In this document: piece by piece, positions 8,768-18,606 of the stretch
Layout of the letters: each line of letters begins with the position of its first letter
How positions within the stretch are numbered: the first letter of the stretch is position 1
Assembly (NCBI RefSeq): GCF_009801115.1
Contig: NZ_VTOL01000010.1
Location: 124,001-188,000 of the forward strand
Source of the DNA: Dyadobacter sp. 3J3
Lineage (GTDB): Bacteria > Bacteroidota > Bacteroidia > Cytophagales > Spirosomataceae
Length of the DNA stretch: 64,000 bases
Direction: 5' to 3'
Made by a program: the position numbers and the translations under genes
The notes under the pieces: model-generated
The model's database searches: none
What the model was told of the DNA's origin: nothing
Seen by the model: only the letters and a program-made list of their open reading frames with translations

Positions 8768-9799
8768 TCAATAAAATTTCGGATTTGGATTTAACTTCTG
8801 GTTTCCCCTCTGATGCCAGTAAGGATAAATTGGCGGTACTTCACTCGCTGCATCAAGTTTTTTCACTTGTTCAGAAGTAAGATTCCAGCCAGCTGCGGCA
8901 AGATTTTGTCTTAATTGTTCTTCATTTCTGGCTCCAATGACAATATTTACAACACTTGGACGCTGTAATAGCCAGTTTAAAGAAACCTGAGCAACCGACT
9001 TTCCGGTTTCTTCTGCCACTTCCTCCAACACATCCACGATATTATAAAGCAATTCAAAATTGGTTTCCGGCCCTTGCGAACCACCCTGACTCAAACGGCT
9101 GCTTTCCGGTTTGGGTTGATTTCTTTTGAATTTACCACTCAATAACCCTGCTGACAAAGGGCTCCAAACGATAGTTCCAACATTCTGGTCGAGTGCCAGC
9201 GGCATTAGTTCCCATTCAAATTCTCTGTTGAGAAGTGAATAATATGCCTGGTGGCCAACATATCTGCACCAGCCATGTTTTTCAGAAGCCGAAAGCGATT
9301 TCATCAAATGCCAGCCAGAAAAATTGGAACAAGCAATGTAACGCACTTTTCCACTGGTCACCAGATCGTCCAGCGCACGCAAAGTTTCTTCGACCGGCGT
9401 ATTGCCATCGAAACCATGCATATGATAAATATCAATATGATCTGTATTCAAACGCCGTAAACTATCCTCACAAGCCTGGGTCAGATGAAAACGGGAAGAG
9501 CCAAAATCATTTGGTCCGTCAGCCATCGGGAATGTGGCTTTTGTTGAAATCAAAACCTGGTTTCGCAAACCTCCCAAAGCCTTACCTAAAATTTCTTCTG
9601 ATAAACCTTTCGAATAAACGTTAGCCGTATCGAACAAATTAACACCCTCTTCAAGGCAAATGTTAATCAATGTTTTAGCTTCTTCAACCCCGGTCTCTCC
9701 CCAGGCTTTAAAAAATTCATTTCCGCCACCGAAAGTAGCAGTACCAAAACTTAAAACGGGCACTTTAATCCCGGAAGCTCCTAATTGCCTGTATTCCAT
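8768..9799 (-). CDS. Aldo/keto reductase
   Basis: A 343-aa aldo/keto reductase. The tetrad is D57 and Y62 (LFDTANVYSKG), K87 (LISTKA) and H128 (IYHMHGFD). It ends with VVNIVIGARNEEQLRQNL, the cofactor-binding segment, plus a short tail rich in Pro, Tyr and His (YPYWHQRGNQKLN). It is clearly paralogous to the reductase at 3064-4071 (shared GGxxFFK, ANVYSxGLSEE and SxWSPLxAGLLSGK), but the two are 4.7 kb apart with unrelated genes between. The substrate is unknown. It is monocistronic and convergent with the GH43-like gene. Confidence 0.92.
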   Translation of the reverse strand: MEYRQLGASGIKVPVLSFGTATFGGGNEFFKAWGETGVEEAKTLINICLEEGVNLFDTANVYSKGLSEEILGKALGGLRNQVLISTKATFPMADGPNDFGSSRFHLTQACEDSLRRLNTDHIDIYHMHGFDGNTPVEETLRALDDLVTSGKVRYIACSNFSGWHLMKSLSASEKHGWCRYVGHQAYYSLLNREFEWELMPLALDQNVGTIVWSPLSAGLLSGKFKRNQPKPESSRLSQGGSQGPETNFELLYNIVDVLEEVAEETGKSVAQVSLNWLLQRPSVVNIVIGARNEEQLRQNLAAAGWNLTSEQVKKLDAASEVPPIYPYWHQRGNQKLNPNPKFY

Positions 9800-9967
9800 A
9801 AATCCTGAAATTAATTTTAATACGAATTGAATTTCAAACTATTACCTGCTTTTAGCTAAACTAATTTAACGAAGTCGAAATTTGTTTTCCCCTGTTAAAA
9901 TTCAACAAAAAATACTACTGTAAGATTTTTTTGTTACTTATTTATTCAATATTCGAATGATTTAAAG

Positions 9968-10001
9968 AAATGAAAAGTTTTAATCATCAAACTTTTCATT
10001 T
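9968..10001 (-). terminator. AT-rich hairpin downstream of sulP-type gene
   Basis: Perfect 13-bp stem AAATGAAAAGTTT / AAACTTTTCATTT with an 8-base loop, 93 bp past the SulP stop in the 294-bp gap between two minus-strand genes. It is GC-poor, so its strength as a terminator is doubtful. I see nothing else in the gap apart from AT-rich DNA. Confidence 0.45.
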
Positions 10002-10093
10002 CAACAACTTATCAGTGTTAGAAAAATTTACCTTATTAAATATCCATCAAATTTCAATGAAACCAGTATTTCTGGATTATAAGAAATCAATTT

Positions 10094-11635
10094 CTAGTAC
10101 TTGTCATCAAACGGAAGTTTGTAAGTAGGATCTTCCATTACGTTAACTTCTATCACGGAATCCGCATTTTTTAGAAGCAAGCGGCAGTCATCACTCAAAT
10201 GACGCAGAAGCAGTTTTTTATCTGCTATTTTATACCGCTCTGTCAATTTGTTTAGCGCTTCAATTCCGCTCATGTCTGCAATTCTGCTTTCCTTGAAATC
10301 GATAATAACTTCCCGTGGATCGTTAGTCACGTCAAACTTTTCAGTAAAAGCCATCACGGATCCGAAAAATAGCGGCCCGTATATTTCGTAATGTTTAATA
10401 CCTTTTTCATCAATATATTTCTTTGCCCTGATTCGTTTGGCGCTTTCCCAGGCAAAAACCAATGCCGAAATGATCACTCCAATTAAAACAGCCAGTGCAA
10501 GATTATGCAGCCATATCGTAATCACTGCCACAAGTATTCCAACGAAAATATCCTTTTGAGGCATTTTGTTGATAATCCTGAAACTTCCCCACTCAAAAGT
10601 CCCGATGGCAACCATGATCATTACACCCGTGAGCGCTGCCATAGGGATTTTTTCAATTACAGGCGCACCAAACAAGATTACGATCAGAATTGTGCAGGCA
10701 GCAATAATTCCTGACAACCGTGCCCTTGCTCCGGCTGAAATATTTACAAAGGTCTGAGCGATCATTGCGCATCCACCCATTCCAAAGAAAAATCCATTCA
10801 AAATATTGGCACTTCCCTGTGCAACGCATTCCCTGTTCCCATTTCCACGATTACCGATTATCTCATCCACCAGATTCAGCGTCAGCAAACTTTCTGTCAA
10901 ACCAACTCCAGCCATAATTAATGCGTATGGAAAAATGACCTGTAACATCTCCAGATTGAAAGGAATAGAAGGAATATGGAACGGTGGAAATCCACCGCTC
11001 ACGGATGCGATATCTTTTACAGTTTTTGTATCAATTCCAAAACCTAGTACCAAAGCAAAAACAACAACAATAGCCACCAGCGAAGCCGGAATTGCTTTGG
11101 TCAATTTTGGAAGGATTAGTACAATTGCAATAGTCAAACCAACCAAACCTGTCATAATCCAAAATGGATTTCCGGAAAGCCATACCTTTTGTCCGTCCGC
11201 GATAGTCTTAAATTGCTCAAATTGTGAAGTGAAAATAATGACCGCGAGACCGTTAACAAACCCATACATAACAGGCTGAGGTACCAGACGGATAAATTTC
11301 CCAAATTTGAAAATACCGACTAAAATCTGAAAAATACCTGCCAGGATTACGGCTCCAAAAACATATTCCAAACCATGCGATTGCATCAACGCGATCAAAA
11401 CAATGACCGTAGCTCCTGCCCCGCCCGAAACCATTCCCGGCCGTCCTCCAAAAACGGCGGTAACCAAGCCCATGATAAAGGCTGCGTATAAGCCGGCCAA
11501 TGGCGGAAATCCCGCCAAAATTGCAAAGGAAAGGGATTCCGGCATCATCGTCATCGCGACGGTCAATCCGGCTAAAATTTCGTTTTTGTAGTCTACTTTT
11601 TGTTTAAAATCAAATAAATTTAAATATCCTGTCAT
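10094..11635 (-). CDS. SulP family inorganic anion transporter
   Basis: A 513-aa inner-membrane protein. It begins with the SulP signature region (EILAGLTVAMTMMPESLSFA and IAGFPPLAGLYAAFIMGLV), then shows about 12-14 hydrophobic segments to residue 400 and a cytosolic STAS domain at about 420-510 (VTNDPREVIIDFKESRIADMSGIEAL). Members move sulfate, bicarbonate or other anions, often with Na+ or H+. No carbonic anhydrase or sulfate-assimilation gene lies beside it, so the ion cannot be named. It is monocistronic, and its promoter region is the 220 bp shared with the divergent ABC permease. Confidence 0.93.
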   Translation of the reverse strand: MTGYLNLFDFKQKVDYKNEILAGLTVAMTMMPESLSFAILAGFPPLAGLYAAFIMGLVTAVFGGRPGMVSGGAGATVIVLIALMQSHGLEYVFGAVILAGIFQILVGIFKFGKFIRLVPQPVMYGFVNGLAVIIFTSQFEQFKTIADGQKVWLSGNPFWIMTGLVGLTIAIVLILPKLTKAIPASLVAIVVVFALVLGFGIDTKTVKDIASVSGGFPPFHIPSIPFNLEMLQVIFPYALIMAGVGLTESLLTLNLVDEIIGNRGNGNRECVAQGSANILNGFFFGMGGCAMIAQTFVNISAGARARLSGIIAACTILIVILFGAPVIEKIPMAALTGVMIMVAIGTFEWGSFRIINKMPQKDIFVGILVAVITIWLHNLALAVLIGVIISALVFAWESAKRIRAKKYIDEKGIKHYEIYGPLFFGSVMAFTEKFDVTNDPREVIIDFKESRIADMSGIEALNKLTERYKIADKKLLLRHLSDDCRLLLKNADSVIEVNVMEDPTYKLPFDDKY

Positions 11636-11856
11636 CTTGTCAAGTAAAAATAGATTGCAAAAATAAGGCTTTACGCCGATTTAACGCGTAATTATGTACG
11701 TTGAGGAGTTTTTCAAATTGTCCGATAACGAACAGTTCAAGTACGCATACGAACAAAACCGACACCAACAAAATGATAACTATTTGAATATCAGTACGCT
11801 TGTTTTATTGGCATAAAAATAGAGCAAGAAGCAGTAAGGCTTACTATCATTATATC

Positions 11857-14274
11857 ATGCTGCAAAACTATTTTAAAATCGCCTGGCGGAGTCTTTCACG
11901 GAATCGTTCTTTTTCTGCCATCAATATTACCGGGCTCGCTATTGGTCTCGCATCCTGTATGCTTATCAGCCTGTATGTGCTTGATGAACTGAGCTTTGAC
12001 CGTTACAATGAAAAGGCAAGTCAGATCTTCCGGGTAGTTTTAAAGGGTACCATGCAGGGCGGTAAGTTAAATGAAGCTCATGTGATGCCTCCCACTGCTC
12101 AGGCACTTAAAGCGGATTATCCGGAAGTACTGGCTGCAACACGTTTACGCCAGGGAGGTTTTCCAAAAGTCGTGTTGGGTGACAAACAATATACCGGAGA
12201 TAATCTAGCTTTTGCTGATTCAAATTTCTTCCAGGTTTTTACACTTCCACTCTTGAAAGGTGACGCCAAAACGGCTTTATTACAGCCTAATTCTCTCGTT
12301 ATTACACAAAAACTGGCCGATAAATATTTCGGAAATGCAGATCCGATTGGCCAGGTTATTAATTTCAAAGGAGAAAATACAGCGTACAAAGTGACCGGGG
12401 TAATTGAAAAAGTACCTGAAAATTCGCATTTCCATTTTGAGATATTTGCTTCTATGGCAGGTTTCCCGGATTCTAAATCACCTTCCTGGATGATTTCAGA
12501 ATACTTTACTTATCTGGTTCTGCCAAAAGGATACGATTATAAAAAACTGGAAGCAAAATTGCCGCAAACGGTTGAAAAATACATGGCGCCTCAATTGAAA
12601 ATAGCCATGGGTGTAACCATGGATGAATTCAGAAAAAGCGGCAATAATCTTGGTCTATATCTTCAACCATTGACAGACATACATCTGCATTCTGACTTTG
12701 GCTATGACCTTGGCAACAATGGCGACATTAAATACGTCTATATTTTCGGTGCTGTTGCTATCATTATGCTGGTCATTGCCTGTATTAATTTCATGAATCT
12801 CTCTACGGCGGGTGCTTCAAAACGTGCCAGAGAAGTTGGAGTGCGGAAAGTGATGGGATCAGAAAGAAAAGAACTTGTATATCAGTTTTTGCTTGAATCC
12901 ATTTTGCTGACCTCGATTGCCATGATCCTGGCCGTTATTTTCGGTTATTTTGCTTTACCTCTTTTCAACACCTTGTCGGGTAAGAATCTGACTTTGCAAT
13001 TCACTGCTATTCCCTCTCTATTGCCGGGTCTTATTCTTTTTGGTCTTGCTGTCGGAATTCTGGCGGGAAGTTATCCAGCATTTTTCCTTTCCTCTTTCAA
13101 ACCTATTTTGGTATTAAAAGGAAGGCTGGTTAGTGATAGAAAAAGTATCAGTCTAAGAAGTGGATTAGTAGTTGTTCAGTTTTTCATTTCCATTACGCTG
13201 ATCATTGGGACGACGGTTGTTTACCAGCAATTACGTTTTATTCAAAATAAGAAACTGGGATACAGCAAAGATCAGGTGCTTGTCATTGATACCTGGTCGC
13301 TGGGACAAAACAAGGAAAGTTTTAAAGAAGAATTGCTTCGTGACCCTCGCGTGCTTCATGTGAGTTCGTCTAGTTATATTCCTGCCGGCCCATCTAACAA
13401 TAATAATTATATGGTATATCCGGACGACAAAAATATGCAGCTCGTGAAAACCCTTCGGTATGATGTGGATGCGGATTACATCTCAACACTAGGTATGGAA
13501 ATGGCGGCTGGTCGTAATTTTTCAAAGGAATTCGGAAATGATTCTTCGGGGGTGATACTAAATGAAACAGCGGCTTCCATGCTTGGATTTAAAAATGACG
13601 CACTGGACCGGAAGATCACCAACACCAATAACGAAGGTGGAAAAGGCACGTATCGCGTCATTGGTGTCGTTAAGGATTTCCATTTCAGATCTTTACATGA
13701 GAAAATCACTCCACTGGTTATGATTTTGGGTAAAGATTCAGGCAATTTTCTTGTCAAAATAAAGACAAAAGAAGTTAAAGGACTGCTGGCAGACATGGAA
13801 AATAAGTACAAAGGTTATAAATCCGAACAGCCATTCACTTATTCTTTCCTTGACGAAAGATTCAACAGTACCTATCAGGCTGAACAAAAAACAGGTTCAA
13901 TTCTTGGCATATTCGCCGGTCTGACCATTTTCGTAGCCTCACTTGGACTTTTCGGATTAGCCACTTTCACCGCACAGCAGCGTACCAAAGAAATCGGTGT
14001 CCGCAAGGTTTTGGGCGCGTCAATAGGAAGCATTGTCACGCTGTTATCGGGCGAGTTTATAAAACTCGTTCTTGTAGCATTGGTACTTGCTACTCCTGTT
14101 GCCTGGTATATGATGACGCAATGGTTGCAGGATTTTGAATATAGAATTTCAATTGAATGGTGGGTTTTCGCAATTTCCGGTCTGTTTGCAATCGCTATTG
14201 CGCTGATTACTGTAAGTTATCAAAGTATAAAAACAGCTCTTATTAATCCGGTTACATCTATTCGGATGGAATAA
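11857..14274 (+). CDS. ABC transporter permease, MacB/FtsX type
   Basis: About 805 aa from the ATG at 11857; an upstream in-frame ATG at 11800 would add a non-membrane segment, MFYWHKNRAR, that does not look native. It starts MLQNYFKIAWRSLSRNRS, TM1 is at about 21-42, and a periplasmic MacB core domain follows. Three TMs (about 265-425, FtsX domain) come next, then a second TM and periplasmic core, and a C-terminal FtsX domain with RTKEIGVRKVLGASIGSIV. This double-FtsX form is common in Cytophagales. No ATPase gene adjoins, so it must use one encoded elsewhere. Such permeases drive mechanotransmission or efflux rather than import. A strong hairpin terminator follows. Confidence 0.9.
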   Translation: MLQNYFKIAWRSLSRNRSFSAINITGLAIGLASCMLISLYVLDELSFDRYNEKASQIFRVVLKGTMQGGKLNEAHVMPPTAQALKADYPEVLAATRLRQGGFPKVVLGDKQYTGDNLAFADSNFFQVFTLPLLKGDAKTALLQPNSLVITQKLADKYFGNADPIGQVINFKGENTAYKVTGVIEKVPENSHFHFEIFASMAGFPDSKSPSWMISEYFTYLVLPKGYDYKKLEAKLPQTVEKYMAPQLKIAMGVTMDEFRKSGNNLGLYLQPLTDIHLHSDFGYDLGNNGDIKYVYIFGAVAIIMLVIACINFMNLSTAGASKRAREVGVRKVMGSERKELVYQFLLESILLTSIAMILAVIFGYFALPLFNTLSGKNLTLQFTAIPSLLPGLILFGLAVGILAGSYPAFFLSSFKPILVLKGRLVSDRKSISLRSGLVVVQFFISITLIIGTTVVYQQLRFIQNKKLGYSKDQVLVIDTWSLGQNKESFKEELLRDPRVLHVSSSSYIPAGPSNNNNYMVYPDDKNMQLVKTLRYDVDADYISTLGMEMAAGRNFSKEFGNDSSGVILNETAASMLGFKNDALDRKITNTNNEGGKGTYRVIGVVKDFHFRSLHEKITPLVMILGKDSGNFLVKIKTKEVKGLLADMENKYKGYKSEQPFTYSFLDERFNSTYQAEQKTGSILGIFAGLTIFVASLGLFGLATFTAQQRTKEIGVRKVLGASIGSIVTLLSGEFIKLVLVALVLATPVAWYMMTQWLQDFEYRISIEWWVFAISGLFAIAIALITVSYQSIKTALINPVTSIRME

Positions 14275-14288
14275 ACACTTTGTAAAAT

Positions 14289-14338
14289 AAAAAGCCAGCA
14301 ATTGTCTAACCACTTGGTTATATCATTGCTGGCTTTTT
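14289..14338 (+). terminator. Rho-independent terminator after ABC permease gene
   Basis: Perfect 14-bp stem AAAAAGCCAGCAAT (14289-14302) with ATTGCTGGCTTTTT (14325-14338). The T-run continues, and it starts 15 bp after the stop codon. Confidence 0.88.
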
Positions 14339-14439
14339 ATTTTCATGATCAGGCATGTTATTTGCAGTTCGGTTTTCATTCCATCATTTAAAAAACTGAA
14401 ATGATAAAATTCGTTGCAGCCAGTTCATTTTATTTCAAT

Positions 14440-16758
14440 ATGCGTTTTATAATCCCATTTCTGATATTCGTTTTGAGTTCAGAGATATCCGTTGTTGCTC
14501 AAAATAAAAACACTTCAACAGATTCCAGTGCAGTAATTCCCGATACGCTTTTATTCAGACTGGAAAAATATCAGGCAGCGATCAACGATATGAACGCGGC
14601 CAACAAGAAAGGTTATGACGGTGACAAAATCAGACTTTTACTTCAAAATATAAAGACCAATGTATTGCAGATAGACTCTGCAATGCAAGTTGACAAAACA
14701 ATTCCTGACTCAAAAAATCTGCTGAATTATCGTTTGATGTTAACCGACGCCCAGCTCAAAACCGGATCGTGGCGAAAATCATTATCAAAATATAATTCTG
14801 AATTGCAACGTATGTCGGAGCAGGTTATCCAGTTTGGACGCGATTCTTTGTTGACCGTTGATACTAAGGATACTACTTCACGTCAGTATTATTCATCACA
14901 AATTTCAGATTTAAGAATTCGGCTGCAGGAAACCGGAAAAGTAACGGTCGCAAATCTGGATACAGTAAGTCGCTTGCTGGCAGAAGTTTCCACTGTTTAT
15001 TTCAAAACAACGGATCTCCAATCTGTCGTGGACGATTATCTCAAAGAATCGGGAAGAAATCTTTTAAGTAAGGAATACAGTTATTTATGGAATGCGACCA
15101 AGCTTGATAGTACTGATAAAATTGGAAGATTGATCAAAGTTTCTTATTTCGGTCAGGATAAAATTTTGCGCTATTTTTTCAATTCCACCTGGGACAACCG
15201 CATTTTTCTATTGCTGATCTGCGCTGCATTTTTCTGGTGGGTTTATATCAATTTCAGGTTAGCAGGAAAACCGGATTTGTCTAAAACCATTGGAGAATTA
15301 AAATTCAACTATGTAAGCAAAATACCAATATTGGCAACATTGGTAGTATTATTCAACGTTACCCCACTTTTCGAACCTGATTCTCCTGCCATTTATATTG
15401 AGCTTAACCAGTTTTTCCTTCTGATAACGCTCACACTATTTTTATATAAGCGCCTTCCAAAAAATCAACTTCGTGTCTGGTTTGAGATTATTGGTTTGTA
15501 TGCGCTGGTTATTTTCAGTAATGCTTTTGTTAATGAAAGTTTTGTACTTCGAGCCCTGATTATTGGCGTTAATGCCCTTTCCATTTATTTTGGAATATGG
15601 CTTTATCGAAAAATGAAAGAGGCAAATTTTGAGAAAAAATTCATCAAGCCAGTTGTTGTCATTTATGTTATTTTGAACATTTTATCGGTTTTGTTAAACA
15701 TTTTTGGCCGTATCAGTTTGTCCAAATCTTTTAACCTTACTGCTATAAACGGATTGATACAGGTTATAAGTCTCGCAGTATTTATACAGGTAGTTCTGGA
15801 AGCGATGGAACTTCAAATCAAAGTAAGTTCGTGCTCGGGAGGATTATTTTCCAGACTTAATATTAAAAAAGTAAGATTCACTTTTAACAGCATGCTGGCA
15901 TTTTTATCCATAGTCCTCTGGCTGCTGGTTTTTGCTATTAACCTCAATATAATTGACACTTTTGTTGACCTGTCGCAACAACTTTTAATAAAACCACGAA
16001 CGTTTGGAAGCATCACTTTCACCTTTGGAAATATCCTGTTTTTCATTGTCATAATATTCGTTTCCAATCAATTACAAAAACATATCGGAATTCTATTTGG
16101 TGAAACAGACACCAGTTTTGGCAGCAGCGCCATTGAAAAAAATTCCAAACTTGCCTTGATAAGATTGATTATCATCATCATTGGCTTTCTTTTCGCGATT
16201 ACCGTTTCGGGTGTTCCGCTTGATAAAATTACAGTTTTAATCGGCGCGCTGGGCGTTGGAATCGGGCTTGGACTCCAAAATGTAATCAACAATTTTGTTT
16301 CGGGCATTATTCTGATTTTTGAAAAACCCTTTAATATTGGTGATTATATTGAATTGGCTGACAAAAAGGGGAAAGTGCTGGATATTGGGATCCGTTCCAG
16401 TAAATTGCTGACGCCGCAGGGATCGCGGGTTATTATTCCAAATGGTGATTTATTATCCGGCCGGTTGGTAAATTATACACAGAAAAATTCCAGCCTTAAA
16501 AGTGAGCTGATCTTTAAGGTCAATATAGAAACGGATCTTGAACTGGTAAAAAAGCTGATTAATGGTGTCGTAGATCAGGCGGAGGAAATGATTAAAAATG
16601 CTCCAAGACAAATTTTATTCAACGCCATCACGGCTGACAGCGTTGAACTAAAAGTATTGGTTTGGGTAAGCAGCGTTTATGTTGAAGCCACATTCAAAAG
16701 TTTTGTCTTTGAACAGCTTCTCAAAAAATTCAAGGAGAATAATATCAAAGTAATGTAA
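14440..16758 (+). CDS. Large MscS-family mechanosensitive ion channel
   Basis: About 772 aa from the ATG at 14440, which gives a clean signal peptide (MRFIIPFLIFVLSSEISVVA); the upstream in-frame ATG at 14401 would put 13 polar residues before it. A periplasmic coiled-coil-rich region (about 25-240) is followed by roughly 10-11 TMs. The MscS core at about 590-690 includes VLIGALGVGIGLGLQNVINN, IFEKPFNIGDYIEL and the beta domain with PNGDLLSGRLVNYT. The C-terminal alpha/beta vestibule follows. It releases solutes during hypo-osmotic shock, like the MscK/YbdG-size members. It is convergent with the DUF4468 gene; only 17 bp separate the stop codons. Confidence 0.93.
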   Translation: MRFIIPFLIFVLSSEISVVAQNKNTSTDSSAVIPDTLLFRLEKYQAAINDMNAANKKGYDGDKIRLLLQNIKTNVLQIDSAMQVDKTIPDSKNLLNYRLMLTDAQLKTGSWRKSLSKYNSELQRMSEQVIQFGRDSLLTVDTKDTTSRQYYSSQISDLRIRLQETGKVTVANLDTVSRLLAEVSTVYFKTTDLQSVVDDYLKESGRNLLSKEYSYLWNATKLDSTDKIGRLIKVSYFGQDKILRYFFNSTWDNRIFLLLICAAFFWWVYINFRLAGKPDLSKTIGELKFNYVSKIPILATLVVLFNVTPLFEPDSPAIYIELNQFFLLITLTLFLYKRLPKNQLRVWFEIIGLYALVIFSNAFVNESFVLRALIIGVNALSIYFGIWLYRKMKEANFEKKFIKPVVVIYVILNILSVLLNIFGRISLSKSFNLTAINGLIQVISLAVFIQVVLEAMELQIKVSSCSGGLFSRLNIKKVRFTFNSMLAFLSIVLWLLVFAINLNIIDTFVDLSQQLLIKPRTFGSITFTFGNILFFIVIIFVSNQLQKHIGILFGETDTSFGSSAIEKNSKLALIRLIIIIIGFLFAITVSGVPLDKITVLIGALGVGIGLGLQNVINNFVSGIILIFEKPFNIGDYIELADKKGKVLDIGIRSSKLLTPQGSRVIIPNGDLLSGRLVNYTQKNSSLKSELIFKVNIETDLELVKKLINGVVDQAEEMIKNAPRQILFNAITADSVELKVLVWVSSVYVEATFKSFVFEQLLKKFKENNIKVM

Positions 16759-16775
16759 AGTCTGAGGTGCGTCAA

Positions 16776-17339
16776 TTACCTAACATCATCCGACGTCATA
16801 CCTAATTTCAGAGATGCCAGTAAGCCATACATGGCCTGATTAATCTGATCGTTATCGATTTTTGCCTGGTTGAGCGCTTCCTCCGCTATCGATTTTTTCT
16901 TACGTCCGGATTCTGTTTTCAGTAGAATTTCTTTTTCAAGAATTTCATCATTTTGCTTTTTCCCTAACGCTGTTACCGTTTGACTTTTTGAAATTCCTTC
17001 CAAGTCAGTAATTGTGACCCGGTATTTATTGTCCTCACAATCAATTGTCATCGAATAACGCAGATATTCAAAGGATGGCGAGCCGATCGGAGTATAACTT
17101 TTCAATACCAATTTCCCGGCTTGTTTGTTTTCAGAAGTTACAGCATTTTCATAATTTCCGAATGTTTTCACAACCCACTTTTGCGCATTTAAAAATAAAA
17201 CATCCTTCGATTTTTCTGGCGTCGCCACATCCGTGTAAACGATTTTTTTCTGATTATCAAGTGGTAAATAACCATCCTGGCCGAAGCCGTAAAAGCTGAC
17301 CAGGAATAGTATTACAAATAAAAATTGTATTTTTTTCAC
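16776..17339 (-). CDS. Secreted DUF4468 domain protein
   Basis: A 187-aa protein with a signal peptide (MKKIQFLFVILFLVSFYGFG). The domain at about 30-115 reads KIVYTDVATPEKSKDVLF, NAQKWVVKTFGNYENAV and RYSMTIDCEDNKYRVTITD, matching DUF4468, a TATA-box-like-fold domain found in Bacteroidota periplasmic proteins of unknown function. The last 50 residues are charged and predicted helical. It lies 40 bp downstream of ytxJ on the same strand, so co-transcription is possible without an obvious functional link. Confidence 0.82.
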   Translation of the reverse strand: MKKIQFLFVILFLVSFYGFGQDGYLPLDNQKKIVYTDVATPEKSKDVLFLNAQKWVVKTFGNYENAVTSENKQAGKLVLKSYTPIGSPSFEYLRYSMTIDCEDNKYRVTITDLEGISKSQTVTALGKKQNDEILEKEILLKTESGRKKKSIAEEALNQAKIDNDQINQAMYGLLASLKLGMTSDDVR

Positions 17340-17378
17340 AAAGAGGATTTAGGATTTAATAATAAGGAACCGGCAAAA

Positions 17379-17729
17379 TTAATTGCTTAACTCCTTATCA
17401 AGACTTTTTATCTTGCTCACGATATCTCTCAACACGATGGATTCATGGGATGTATCAAAAATGGATTTGCCATCTTTGACAATCAAAACTTGCGGTGATT
17501 CATGTCTGATATTGAATGTTTCAGCTACCAAACGGGAAATATCCCGGTTTTGAATCACATCCACAATATAAAACGGAATAGAATAATCGGCTTCTGATCC
17601 CGATTTCATATTCCTGAATGCCATCAGGCTGGTCATGCAACGGGGACTATGCTTGTAAATCAAGGATAATTCTCCCGAGTTTGCAAGTTCTTGTACTTCT
17701 TTTTCTGATGTTAATGTTTTCCAATTCAT
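17379..17729 (-). CDS. ytxJ: Bacillithiol-system redox-active protein YtxJ
   Basis: A 116-aa single-domain thioredoxin-fold protein of the YtxJ (DUF2847) family. The signature SLIYKHSPRC has a single active cysteine, C31, in place of a CxxC, followed by FYIVDVIQNRDISRLVAETF and RHESPQVLIVKDG. The family is tied to bacillithiol metabolism in Firmicutes and Bacteroidota and is thought to reduce S-bacillithiolated proteins. It is cytosolic and has no signal. It is divergent from the gluconate-dehydrogenase-subunit-3 gene, with a terminator-like hairpin in the gap. Confidence 0.88.
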   Translation of the reverse strand: MNWKTLTSEKEVQELANSGELSLIYKHSPRCMTSLMAFRNMKSGSEADYSIPFYIVDVIQNRDISRLVAETFNIRHESPQVLIVKDGKSIFDTSHESIVLRDIVSKIKSLDKELSN

Positions 17730-17847
17730 ACTTATAAAATCCAGTATTCAATGATCTGATTTGTAATAAACAAAGAACTTGGCGAAGCAGTTTAAAAATG
17801 AGTAAAATAAATTAAAAATTAGTCTTTGTTACTAACGAGAATTCTAC

Positions 17848-17876
17848 ACAAATGTCTTTTTGACATTTGTTTTTTT
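17848..17876 (+). terminator. Terminator-like hairpin in a 5' leader
   Basis: Perfect 9-bp stem ACAAATGTC (17848-17856) with GACATTTGT (17862-17870), a 5-base T loop and seven T residues after it. It has the polarity of a plus-strand intrinsic terminator, yet no plus-strand gene precedes it. It lies 105 bp upstream of the start of the downstream dehydrogenase subunit, in the 251-bp divergent gap. Confidence 0.7.
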
Positions 17877-17980
17877 GCTTAACAAGTATTTATTCTGTCC
17901 AATTTTCTTTTACTTTAATACTGTTTTTAGATTTGATTCTTGTCTGCTATCAGATTATTTCATTTGTATATTTCAACATC

Positions 17981-18592
17981 ATGATGAATAGAAGAAATGC
18001 CATTAAAAGTGTTGCGCTTCTGCTGGGTGGAACACTTTCCGCCCCCACACTCCTAGCAATGAATCGTTGGGAAAAAAATCCGATTTCAACCGCCTATCCG
18101 GCTGATCTGGTTCTATCTGAAAGCCAGAAGCTGATGGTAGCGGAAGTTGCTGAAATGATTATTCCAAAAACAAATACGCCGGGCGCACAAGATGCCGGAG
18201 TACCTGCCTTTATTGTGATGATGATCCAGGATTGTTATAAGCAGCCTGAGCATATCAGCTTTATGGATGGCCTGAAAAATCTGGAACAAAAGAATTTTAT
18301 GTCTCTAAATCAGTCCCGGAAAACGGAAATACTCAAACAGGTAGAAAGTGATACTGTTGATCAAATGAAGGTATATCAGGTTCAGCAAACGAAGATGGGA
18401 GACAATGATGACAGAGAGCAAATGAAGGAACAGGTCAAAGGTCTTCCGTTCTGGAGGCTGATGAAAGAATTGACTCTGCTGGGATATTATACCTCGGAAC
18501 AAGGTCTGAAATCTTCTTTCGATTATGTGCCTATTCCGGGAAAACTTGAAATGATAAAATTAAAACCTGGTCAAAAATCTTTCGCTTATTAA
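17981..18592 (+). CDS. Gluconate 2-dehydrogenase subunit 3 family protein
   Basis: About 203 aa from the ATG at 17981 (the ATG at 17984 is equivalent). Upstream in-frame codons encode a long hydrophobic stretch that is probably untranslated leader. The N-terminus, MMNRRNAIKSVALLLGGTLS, is a Tat-type signal. The rest matches the small subunit of membrane FAD dehydrogenases: LSESQKLMVAEVAEMIIPKT, GAQDAGVPAFI and FWRLMKELTLLGYYTSE. It escorts and anchors the GMC catalytic subunit encoded 14 bp downstream, which has no signal of its own and is presumably co-exported by Tat. Confidence 0.9.
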   Translation: MMNRRNAIKSVALLLGGTLSAPTLLAMNRWEKNPISTAYPADLVLSESQKLMVAEVAEMIIPKTNTPGAQDAGVPAFIVMMIQDCYKQPEHISFMDGLKNLEQKNFMSLNQSRKTEILKQVESDTVDQMKVYQVQQTKMGDNDDREQMKEQVKGLPFWRLMKELTLLGYYTSEQGLKSSFDYVPIPGKLEMIKLKPGQKSFAY

Positions 18593-18606
18593 GCTGTACA
18601 ACCACC

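Noticed and set aside
10806-11279. A 157-aa plus-strand frame opposite the SulP gene
   Set aside because: It is antisense to a well-conserved transporter and low-complexity in Ser/Thr/Pro, so a shadow.
11800-11856. A longer start for the ABC permease
   Set aside because: The extra residues (MFYWHKNRAR...) precede a normal MacB-type start MLQNYFKIAWRSL and have no match to the family.
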